This document shows positions 25,664 through 37,700 of a stretch of 64,000 bases of DNA, piece after piece. Within the stretch, counting starts at the first letter, position 1. Every line of letters starts with the position of its first letter. Below the pieces are notes generated by a model. It had not been told where the DNA came from and searched no databases. It saw nothing but the letters and a program-made list of their open reading frames with translations. The position numbers were made by a program, and so were the translations under genes. Source of the DNA: Tigriopus japonicus (taxonomy: Eukaryota; Arthropoda; Copepoda; Harpacticoida; Harpacticidae); assembly GCA_010645155.1 (NCBI GenBank), contig CM021315.1, positions 5,148,820 to 5,212,819 on the forward strand, read 5' to 3'.

Positions 25664-28396
25664 ATATTTTATTTCCAATATAAAGTATGCTTTTCAACGT
25701 GTTAACAGTATCAATGGGCACCTTATTTTTTTACGAGGACATTTCTGAACGGCACCATTCTAGTAGAAAATGAAAGATAAGCTCGTTAATCAAGGCCTTC
25801 AAACTCTCCTAATTGAAGCAATCCGTTGAGAGGGTCCAATTTCTCGTTTGTGCGATATAACGATTGTTTAAAGCCCAATTTATTTGTCTCTTTTCGAGTG
25901 GGCCAAACGGCGAATTGAAAGTTGTACAAATTTCCAAGGATGAAACAATCTTGTTTTACCAGACCGCTTTTGGTGTTCCTGGGAAATCAATCAGCGTTGT
26001 CGACGTGTTATGCAAATTCTCTGAGCCCACGTGGGATTCAATGACCTTCAAAAGACATTCAACCGAGGAGAAAGGGGAAAATTGAAGGATGGGCAAGTGA
26101 TTCAGTGTAAGCAAAATGTTTGCGCAAGGGAATTTCCATTTTGTGACCCAGGTCTTTGTTGAGCAAGTGTGCTCAAAAGCAATGAAATCTGGCTGATTTT
26201 GGCGGCGAGCGATAATGTTACCGATCTGTCCAAGTGTCGCGAAAAGATCAACTCTTTGCAAAAGACAACACAGTACATTTCAAAAGTTATTGCAGAGCTC
26301 TTTTTTTAAGCTGCACTAATGTGCATTCTTAACCCATTTACTTGCATCCATGGCCATTTTGAGTTGGCCATGCTCCCAACAATTGGGGTTAAAAGTTTTT
26401 TTCCTTTGAAAAAGTTTTCCTTATATAAGCGTTGTCAGAGGTCCAAAAAGGTCCCACAAAAGGGGAACTGAAAAGTAGCTTTAAATGTTTGTTGAAGGCC
26501 TTCAAAATATTCGCGAATGGTTTTTGACCACAAAGTATCTGAAATTATAAAATTGTCAGAGTTTTTAACATAACAATGATACTTTGAACTTGTTCACATC
26601 CCGCTTTTGCCGTTTAGAAGCCTTTCAGAGGCACTCATTTTTAAGCTTTCCCAAATATCATTGTTGGCACTTGGTCCCAAAGAGGCCACTAAATTTGATG
26701 TCTTAAGAAACAAAATGGGGGGAAGATTATTTTTTTTACACTCACCATGAATGAGAAGTCGAAAACGAGAAAAAAAATCAGCCAATTTTTACCAAACATG
26801 AACAATTTAATGATTTAGAATCGCTGGAAGTTATCCGATTTTCGATAACGATACCTAGGTTTTTCAAATTTCATCTTGTTCCAAATTGACATGCTTTTGT
26901 CGTGACTGTTCCAATTTCATTCTTTCATGTTTACCGCAAACAGATGAGCTAATACAAGTACAGTCGCATCTTCTACTAGATTACATGTCTGTGGCATATT
27001 TATCCAGCAAACAAAAGTAGAATTTACAACGTAAATGGCAACAGGGTTAACAAGTACTCTAACTAGATGAAATTTGCATTTCATATTTGAAAAAAATGAC
27101 ATTAGCATGTCAAATTTCTACAGCCAGAAGTGACGTTGAAAATTTAGCAAAATCTGTCAAGAAACGCTGTCCTAAGCAATTTAGTCACTGTAGAACGCTA
27201 AAAAAATACTCAAGGTATATATTGTCGTACACCAGACACTTCAAGGTCTGGTTAAATTACATTTATTTCATCGTCAATGCCTAAATCTCGGAATTCAAGT
27301 TATTCCAATCTAGCAATCACAACAGCTGCCGTAATTCGATCTCGATTCTCGGTCATTTTCTGAAGTACCTCATGATCTCATTCACTTAGAGTCCGTAATT
27401 AATTGTGATAATGCAAAAATGTTGCAATTATTTTGAACAAATAAACCCTCCGAGTATTTAGTGACAAACAGCACATGCTGACATATTAAGAAGAATTTTT
27501 CATGATGAAGATTTCTTGACTATTTCATGTAGAATCGATCTTTGTGCATAAAAATCCACGGCCGACAAAAAGATTCAATGCGAAAAAGTGCAGGGACTAC
27601 GTGCAAAGAAATGATGTAAATCTTCGTGTGACTTCTCGTGCGAACACTGACTTTTATATCTTTCCCTGGGTTGCGATTCACTTTTTGAGGACGTGCTTGA
27701 ACGAGACTCTTCAAGAATGTAGTAGTACCTTGGTGCCATTTGTATGCTAATTCGAAAGGTATAACGGGCTTGCAAAGAGTGAACGAGTACTAGTACATGA
27801 AGATATGACGACGCTTATTGCGCGAAGTTGGCTCACTTAGAATCTATTTCCTTTGTTGGTTTGCAAAGTACGTGCAATTTATGTTTTAGTCTTGGGTTCC
27901 ATTTTCAAAAGGTGAAAGAACAATAATGACAATCTCCAGTAAATGTCTGACGTTTTCCTTTCATCTCACGCAACGAGTCATCTTTCCCATTGAGAATTCT
28001 GAGACACACAGAGAGTTGACGAGATATATGAATAAACTTGGCGACATTTCAAGCTTGCGATTATGTCGCATTTTAGAGCCTTATCTTGCATGCACTGATG
28101 CAGGTTGGAATCAGAGTTTTTTTCCGCAAGAAATATGCACCAGATTGGTTGGGGGACTTCCGAACTTTAACTAGTATGGGTAGGGGGAAATGAATGAGGA
28201 GGATCCTGTTGGAACAAAGACTACCCAAACCCTTCAGTACCCTTATGTTCTCTTGAAACTTGTGTTTCATCAAGCCACCAACTTTTGAAACGTTGCCTCT
28301 TGGCCTTGATCGCGAAACTTGGAACACCAAAGCTGTTTCCGAAATGATTTGTGAAGCCTGCAAGACTATCAAAATTGATGGGACTCCTGTTTTCAG
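25664..28396. other. Intergenic or upstream intron of the GPCR
   Basis: No coding region is supported. If the GPCR has a 5' non-coding exon near 21 kb, this is part of its first intron. The sequence is AT-rich with only short frames. Confidence 0.45.
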
Positions 28397-28709
28397 ACCA
28401 ATTGACCGTGTTTGTTGTCCAAATTTGTGATGGGAGCCCATCGGGTCCCATAAGAAAGCAACACCGATCCAATTGTGGAACACCAACTATTGAAAGCCAA
28501 CTAGCATCAATATGTTGGCTCCAAATGAGTCCCTCGATCTCAATGGCACGGCTTCTCCTGTCGAGCTTTGGAACAATGTCACTGAAGATGCCGAAGGTGA
28601 TTGGATCAATGGAACAGAGACGACAACAGAATCCATTTATTACATAACGCCGCCCTCGGATCCGTCATTACTCAACTGCGTGAACATCATGCTCAAATCA
28701 GACATCAAG
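28397..28709 (+). CDS. GPCR exon 1 (extracellular N-terminus)
   Basis: The coding part is 28512-28709, 66 codons, from ATG to SDIK|GTAATA. Glycosylation sequons include NES, NGT, NVT and NGT. No signal peptide is visible, as is common in class A receptors. A good acceptor (CTCCTGTTTTCAG at 28396) suggests that the exon starts at 28397 with 115 nt of 5' UTR, so a non-coding exon should lie upstream. Confidence 0.75.
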
Positions 28710-31700
28710 GTAATATAAACAATTTCTGTCCAAGATTTTTTGTTAATGGAACAACTGCTGACAATCAGCCATATGGTGCTTTTTGGGGGGCAAGAAAAGA
28801 AGAAAAGAGCCAATACAACCGTTGACACCGCTTGGTCTGAAAGTATGAGTATAACGGGTCCCAAATGGTATTATGTAGAGCGTGTTTTCATAAGTTGTAT
28901 TTTTAGGCCACCCCGTGCCCTCAAAAGGCAAACAGTGTTTTCATTTGTTTCATTGCTTATTTTTTGGTTCCGTCGCTTCAAGTTTTGAAAAATGTTGTAG
29001 CATAACATTTACCAAAACATTAAAATTTCGTTTTTGAACCATCAGGAGTGTTTTAAACAAGGTTGTTGTTGTTTTGGAATATCATGTACAACGACATTTT
29101 AATGAATTGTTTGGCAATGAGTTGTTTCAAAAAGATAACATTATTATCAAGAAGTAGATTGAAAGTAAATGCAAGGATCTGGACGCATTGATCACCAGCA
29201 AAACTATATTTTGAATTCTTGGCTAGCCAAAGAAAAATTCATGCAATCGGCAATTTCAAGCCCATTTCCCTATTTTGTGTAATTTGAAGCGTACCTACTT
29301 GTGACACTACAATCGTATTTAAGGATTATTGTCGGGTCAATTTGTCTCTCGCTTTCCCGCGAAAATAAAATAAAGAATATAATGAAATTTAAAATCAAAA
29401 ATAAAATCAAAACCCAGTTTCTCGTAAACAAATGAACGTTTCATCCTGAAATTTAGCAACTAACAGATTGAGTTACGCTCTCTCAAAACTCGGTACAGAA
29501 CAGAACTAAAGATGAATGAGCAACTAAAAAACTACTACAACAGAATATCAGCACAATCATTTTGTAGGAGTTAGGACAAGAGCTTTTAGAGGAAGTTATT
29601 GTAAACACCGACTTTCCATTGAGCTAAGAATTAATAGATGGATTTTTCATAACAAAGACATTATGTGAAGTATAAGAGAACTTGTTTGGCTCACTGAGAC
29701 AGAAAATGACAATCTTTAACCTTGCGATTTAATCACGTTATGAAGGGGTCTTTGTTTAAACTATTGTTCCGTTAACTCGAGCTATTCTCTTTTTCTGTTT
29801 ATTTGATATTTGATCGTCATGGCATCGTTTTCAATCCAAGTTAAATCCGGCAACCTCTACTTCAACTTGAGCGTTTGACCAAAACCAAATTTGCACACCT
29901 AGTGATATCCGATCCTTGCAAATACTTGAAGACGTGGTTGTAAAAAAAAGATTCAATCGAGATCCAAGAATTTGCATTGAAGTCTTGATGGGGTGTGATA
30001 AAGATAAAGAGGTGTTCACGGATCTTGAAATTGATCCTCTCTATCTCTCCTTCTCAATAGATTCTAATGGATTGGAAGTGGTGGTTGACTGGTGTGGTTT
30101 CAACTGCGATTCTCATCATCGGGTTCATTGGCAATGTGTTTGCTGTGATTGTGCTCTATGGTCCCAAAATGACTAGTGCATTCAACCAACTTCTTATCAC
30201 TCTCTGCGTTTTCGACACCATCTTCTTGGTGTGCAATATTGCCACCAGTTTGAGCTCACTCGGATTTAAACACGGTAAGGCGCTTTTAGGTTGAGGATGT
30301 TCCTTCATGATTTCCAAGTTGGTAAAAGCACACCAAACGCTTCCTCTGGGATCTTATCTGATTCATGGTGAACTTTAGTTTAACTTGCACTTTGAACCAA
30401 GTTTCAAGGTTGGACAAAATGTTTACCCAACGGCTTTTCTTTTACGTACAAAAATGATAAATTGCTTGAAATGGTATGTAAGCCTTGTATTTTTCTCAAA
30501 ATGCGCCAAGTTGGCCTAACGATGAATAGAAAAACTTGTTTTGGGTGTTTTACGTTGTATATGATGAAGACATTTGGAACTTGATGACAACAAAAAGAGC
30601 AAAAAACAGCCAAATATGTATTTTGCTTGTTTTACAGTAGCAAGAATATTTTTTTTAAGAGGTGGAAATTAAAAAGTACGGTTCAAAACTGCAAATTGCC
30701 TCACGAAAGCTGCCATTAGCAGGACTGTCAAATTGTCATTATTGTGTTATTTTTCACATTTTCATTGTAAGTCAAATAAATACTCGAGCATTAATGCCAA
30801 TACGAAAAGTTTTAACTTGTTTTTAGAAGGGAAGATAGATTATATTTATAGAGCATTAATGGGTCGCATGTTAACGCACATAAGATCGATTTGTTTTATA
30901 GTATACTCATCTCTGGTCTTACTACATAGCTGACCTCAAGTATACTTAACGTGAAACAAACCGATGAGTATAGCAATTGTTGTGTACTCACACAATTTGC
31001 CCATGCAATTTCAAAGTAGAGGATAGCTTTGCGAGACCAAAGATAGATTTGACACGTCAAAACGGGGACAAGGAGGGTTTCTGTGACAGATATTTCAAAG
31101 CCGAGCTGAATTTCATTGGTACAGTATTTGCAATTATTGATAATGATAAAACATAAATGGTGGGCCTAGTTCTTTCCTAGTTTTCAAAATTGAAGACAAT
31201 TTGTCATTTGTGGCTCAAATACACTAAACATATAGTATGTCATAAGAAAGTAGGTCTCGAGAGGTCCCAAAAAAAACAAGATGTCCTCGGAGCTTTCAGA
31301 ATTAAAGGATACAAAAGGCGTAATCCATAGTTCTATTGGTATTGAAATTTCCTCGAAAATGTTATTGAAACAGCAGCATTTATTCTTTCAATGTCTTTTT
31401 TCGTTTCCGTGGCGAAAACTTGCATCTTAATTACTCGTTAGGAGAATAACACAAATGAACATATTGGAGCATCTTTTGAATTAAAAGTGATAGTTGTAGA
31501 GAAAGTCCGGGACACGATCCAATCCGTTTGGTCGTTCTAGTTATGCTCCCATGAACTCTTGAGAATGTTTAGACCAAATCCTATTTTCCTTGAAGCGGCT
31601 TATCTATCCGATTTTTTGGCATCAATTTCAAATCGAAAAAACAGCAGTGTCTCAAACACATGGACTGAAATGACGTTATTGACAACATGGGAGCGTTGTG

Positions 31701-34700
31701 GGTTCTTGGGTTGAAGATGGGCAATTTTGGCAGGGCCTTCCATGAGCGCGGCTTATTATTCCCGTTGAAGTTTTTTTTCTTTTATGCTTTTGCGTAGTTG
31801 GTTGATCCGTGGACAAGTCCATTGGTAGGAGTGGCCATTGAGTGATGAGGGATGGATTTGCAAGCGGAGTCGATGTCTCTTATTCTGCCTTGTGTCTTTT
31901 ATTCACAATTTTCTATTGATTCCATACCCATCCATTGGTTCGTTGTATCCGGGGTGGTGGTGTTGAAGGAAGGCTCATTCATTTTGTCTGATTGACGCAC
32001 TTTTTGATGTTTCCGAGCACGTTGGAAGATGATCAAATCGTTCCTCTCGTCGTTTTCTTCAAGAGTTCCCGCTTAAAGTTGAATTGGATTCAGTTAGACT
32101 TGAAAATCTTTGAGAAATCGACTTTCAGTTCGATTTTGAACGAGTCCGAAGGCATTTGTTTAGTAAATGGGCTTGAAGTTTAACTGTTTAAACTTGTGTT
32201 TAACAACACAGGCCCAGTGTTTCCACACAAACAGTTTTTTTATGGTCAGACAGCTTTTCTCAACGCAGAATGTAGCAGATATGGGTAACTTAGGCTTATT
32301 TCATCCTCGCTGAAATGGGCGCACTGAGGCACAGCCTCTAATCTAAAGAGCGCGAGTGCAACACAAAGGTGCACTCGTGCCCTTAGAGTATACTTAAAAA
32401 TATCTCTGCCGGAAGAGTATACTTATCTTGAGGTTTGTTCAATTATTCCGCATGTTACGACCAAACTAGAATTAGAGTATACTCAAGCGCAATTATAGTA
32501 TACTAAACACCATGAATTAGATGCGTTAACATGCGACCCCATGAATGATAATGAACATGGAGTTAACCAAAATTTTAAGCTTCAACATGCGTAATTCATA
32601 ATTCGTTATCAGAAACTCAGAATATGGAAGCTTCAGAATACATTCATTATTTACTATGAACTGCCAGCAAACTTGAGTATTTAATTCATGTGCTAAAATG
32701 TCACAATTTCACGTAAATGCCATAGTAACTTTGGAGGAAAACGCATGTCGAAACTTTGCTCTCGAGTAATTCCCTTACTTTCACTCCATTTAAGAAAGGT
32801 CATGGAATCGAGCCAAAGATCTAAATCTACATGTAAGCCTTAAAAATAACTATCAACCTTATATAGCGGAACTAATCATAAAACACTGGAGGTATGTTTC
32901 GAGTCAGAAAAGATGAATATTTGGGGTGCAACATTATGCGGTTGAGTGATTACACACCTTTTCGAGGGACCTGAGCCTTCGGCCTTCACCAGAAGTATAC
33001 TCTTCTTGCACATCCTTGGCCTGTTTGTTTACCTTGAGCAAACGCGACTTTACATTCCATTCAGTTCTGAAAAACATGTATGTACACTCTAGTACAATGA
33101 AGTTTAGGTCTACATACAGTATAGAAACATTTCGTCGGTTTCATCAGCATGATCTAGTTGGTCTTTGTATGTAGAAGTTCGACACGAAAACCAACAAGGC
33201 GAACATTCATTATACCGTCTGTGCTATTATGAACTAATTTACCCAACCCATTTTTCGGGCCTGACTTTCAGCTTGCTGGTGATTAGATCATGTTGGGAAG
33301 CAATTGAGCTAGAAACACGAAAAATGGTTATTCAATTTTTCGCTTTTCGGGGCATTGCACAGATAGTTTGCTTGAGAGCAACAAAATAAAGGCTGCTTGA
33401 GCAACCCCAAAATGCTTTGTCAAATATTCTCATGAAAGGCAGATGTGTTAGAAGAGAAAAGAGTTTTGAGAAACAAAGTCACGAAAAGGTGGGATTTCCT
33501 TGAATCAAGCTAACCTTTCATTTTTAGCGGGCTTTGCAAAGGTTATTTTGGAAGAAGCTTTCGAGCAGAGTAAATTGTCTTTTAGCTAAATTCGGCAACA
33601 TCTCTTTTAACAATTTCAAAAGAAAAGCAAATCAGCGACGTATTAATCAAGTTTGAAGACTTGAAACTGCGTGTAAACACATAAATCCCATCATCCATAT
33701 TTTAAGAATGATTATGGGATCTCAAAAACGAAATGTCAATTAACCACGCCTTGATGAGAAACTCTGGTTTCGATGGGACATTTTTTTCAATACTAAATTG
33801 TCTTTCGTAAAAACACGGAAACGATTACGAGCATACTACGTACAAGAAACCATTAATCGTGTCCTTTCAAGAAAACAAGTCTCAGTTCATCGGCGAATAA
33901 AGTAGGATACAAGTGACAGAACCAGACAGATTGGGTTGGTTTCATCATTATCACTAGGGACGGGCAAAAAGTGTAAAAAGATTTTCGGTAACATAAACAC
34001 ATTTATTTGCCTTTTTACACTTTTCGCCTTTATTTGCAAGATGTTTTTACGAATTCGGCCTAAAATGAACAAATTGCTGAAAGTTAGCTATTTCTTCTTT
34101 GAAAATGTTTACTTTTTGAAGATTTTTCAAATTTGAACTCTAAGCTGATTTTACGGCTCCCGGCGTAGGCTAGCATAGTATTGATTACTACTACTTCAAT
34201 ATCTAAATTTTGCTCTTCAAGATTGAAAAATAACAAGCAGATGACAAGAAAGTATCCGAAGCTTTTTGTTTCAGAAATTTCAGTTTTTTGCGATTTTTTT
34301 AAATTTTATTTGCTTTTTTTTTGGTTTTTATCTGCGCTTTTGACCTTTTTTGCATTTTAGTTCAAGATTTTGGGCTGATTTTTGTGCAACTTTTGGTAAC
34401 CAAAAGCTTGTTTTGATTTGCACTTTTTGCCCGTCCCTAATTACCACTGTGAAGGGTGTTACATCAATATGATGTTATGCTGAACTGACCGAATATTTAG
34501 TAGTACAATATTATTTCCAAGCAGCTATTTTGTCAGTGTTCTCGCTTTTCAACGGATAAGTTTACATATACCTCTGCTTTTCGACTATTATCGAAGAGTG
34601 ACACGAGGCATTCCCCGTAAGAAAATGTTAGCTTACATGTTTCTGTCAATAAATCAAAAGGATGATTTTTATAAAATCAATTTAGTTTAACGGTCCTGGA

Positions 34701-37700
34701 ATATACTTTTAGCCTTTGAAAAGCCCCTAATTTACTAAGAATGTTCTCCACAACCACTTTTGATTGCATTTGAGTTACTAAATTATTAGAGTCATGAAAG
34801 TGAGCACAGGAGCTTTTTCCGTAACGGGCTACATTATAGGTACTCCTTCCTGAGGGGCGAAATCAAGCGAAAAACGCCTCCCTTCTTTCTAATTAAGTGA
34901 ACATGTGACTTATTTGCATATGCTTGATGTAATATCTCAAAGCACAACGTGTAACTTTTATCAAAACTTGGTAAACTGTTAACTTGAAGATGTATAGTAT
35001 GTATGAAATGGAATATAATACACGTAAAAAGTATTTTGTTTGCTCGCTCAAATACACCCCTCCAAATGAAATGGGCTAATAGAGCAAAAATTGAACAACA
35101 AATCGGTGTTGACAGAAATCTTAAAACTAGCATTTTTTAAAGATGGAATCTGCATAATGATGCCATCAAAGAGAAGAAATCTCTTCCTTCATATTCACTC
35201 AAGCCTAATATTAGATTGAAATAAAAAGCCTTTGGAGCGTTTTAGTGTGAAAATTTCCTTCTCTTATTTGATCTTTGTAAACAAATGTGAATTGATTCAC
35301 AACTAGTGAACTAAACTATGATGTTTACCGTTTTTTCATATCTTATTTCTGAGGTCAACAATTTCTTTAGTTCTTAAGCGACCAGAAGTGGTACAACAAG
35401 GAATCAAGATCTTGTTCTAAGTGGTATCCCTTGGCAAATCTTTTGACCGTTTTGGGCAAAATGTTAAATTGTTTTGAAACCGTATGGCAACACAGCTTCA
35501 CTCCTCATTTTCCTCATTTTTTCTATTACTGATTGTTGTTCGGTTCTTAATCTATTTTTCTCAGACAGCACTGCTTAATTTTGTCAACAACTCACCTATA
35601 GGGTGACACACACATTTCTTTGCGTAGAATAAAGGGGACTGAAGGTCAGTTATTGTGCCCGTTTGGAAGTATTGTCGAAGCGTATGAAACGGAGTTGAAA
35701 TAACCATGCTCGATCAAGTTTCACTACATAAGCTGTGATTGAAAAACGCAGCTTATGTAGCGAAAATTGATCCACCATGGTTATTTCTACTCCATCTAAT
35801 GTGCTTCTTTTATGCTTCTTCTATATTTCTACATAAGCTTCTGCTATGCTTCCAAACTACCTCAACAACCGACCTAGTAATTGTCTATCCAACTGGATAA
35901 GTGGTCAAACGGGTAATCACAACCCGATAAGTGTCATATTTAGATAAATAGTTACTTGCGCTTGGACGTGGCAGCGTAGTTAGGGAAAATCAAAACCATA
36001 AGCTTATCCGTCTTATGAAGAGACAAATACTTTCTACCATGATAACAAGACTCGATGAGAGTCAAGAAAAGGCTGCACAAAAACAAACTAAAAGGCTTTT
36101 GGCCATGTTCTTTTTCTTTTTAGATGTGATGCCGGTGTTGACCAAATGTTCGGATGCCGTGGCTCATGTTTCCATGTGTGCTTCAGTACTGATGATTGTG
36201 GCACTGACATTCGAACGTCACTTTGCCATCTGCAATCCTCATAAGTATCGGATCCATCTTCGAACCACTCCTCGGTGGAAGCATTTGGCAATGTATATTG
36301 CTCCCGTTACCATTTTCTCGCTGTTCTTCAATATTCCAATGTTCATTAACCTACAGGTACGCCAGAGAGCACTCATTATGGGGATCAATAACATATCTCT
36401 CGCAAACCAGGAGAATCCAATGACACGTCTTAATACGGTTCTAATGCTCATTTCAGAGACGATGGATGACCAATGCCCTTTACGTGAAGATCAATCTTTA
36501 CTTGAGAGCGGTGAGACAACCACTAGACATTTACTATGAGTACATTTAAGAGGCATTAACGTGTACTTAGGAACGCTCTTTGCTTCTCATATGATTTCCT
36601 GGAGAAATCATGGAGCCCAAGTATTCAAATCAGATGAATAGAAGCTTTTCTTAATTAAACATCATTAATAAGGATCGAAAAAACTAAAGCTCATTAGCCA
36701 AAAACTGTGAAATGTCGAACCAATTATGGCCTGAAAGTTCTCTTTCACTTTTGGTTAAGATTATCAAAACAAGAAATCGAAAAATGCGAGAAGACGGGAT
36801 GGAAAAATTTGCATTTATTAAAAATTCAAATTTGTACCCGCAGCGCTTTCAGTTATGATCGAGTCTTGTTTGTTCCGACTCTCACTAATTAAGTGTTCAG
36901 CCATATTTTTCAGAAAATAACGTACATTTCCTGAAGTTGTCTGCACGTGGCATTTCTTTATTTCCTCATATTTGATAAACATTACACTTTTAGACTGGAC
37001 AAAGACGGTTTGACTTTATTAGGTAGACATAAGCACTTCATGGGAAGTAGAGATGGGGATATCTTCAGAAATATTGCCCATCTGATTGTGTCCAATAATC
37101 TTGGACGAGACATTCGAAGCCGGTTTTTTCTCGAGATGAAAAGTAGCTTTACGCGGAACTATTTTTGTGTGCTTCTAAAGAACCGGATCCGACAATTCAA
37201 TTGATTGGATGATTCCTGGTTCAATCGTCTCTGAGGAACAACTCTTTCCGTCGGGGGCATTTTTGTTCAGACAAGAGTTATTTCATTAGAACTTTTTAGG
37301 TGTTATGAAGGATTGGATATAATAAGGGTTATCTGGTTCCAAATACTTTTTTTAGATTTGAATTTATAACACAACATCTTAACCGATTGGTTGATTTGTA
37401 ATGGACCGAATCGCATCTTATCCAAAACCTTCGCAGTAAAATTGTATAAATACACAATGTACCTCACAATCCGTGTTGCCCTTGAAACATTTTTTTTCAA
37501 CAAATGAAAGAAAATGGAGATGACTCAACTACGGAGGTTCTTGGACCAAAAAGCTTGTTGTTTTTTCAGTGCCAAACTCCATTTTTAGCGCTTGTCAGCC
37601 ATCATCTCCAAACACTTTTCATTCATTGTTAATATGGTACAAGGAATCTGGCACCATAACAATATTTTTCAGCACTTTTTATTTTACAAAAGTTCGTTAT

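Larger units (their letters stand above)
30275..36123. other. GPCR intron 2 (5.8 kb) with three inserted elements
   Basis: The intron runs from GTAAGG to CTTTTTAG. It carries a 1.7-kb element with palindrome arrays (30861-32539), a hAT-type MITE (33955-34439) and a foldback element (35644-35874). The open frames inside have no recognised product. Confidence 0.7.

Noticed and set aside
36015..36539. Single 174-codon frame taken as one GPCR exon
   Set aside because: It runs through an upstream intron end and, after TM4, through a 100-nt intron and then exon 4 in the wrong frame. Splice sites and receptor topology support two separate exons instead.
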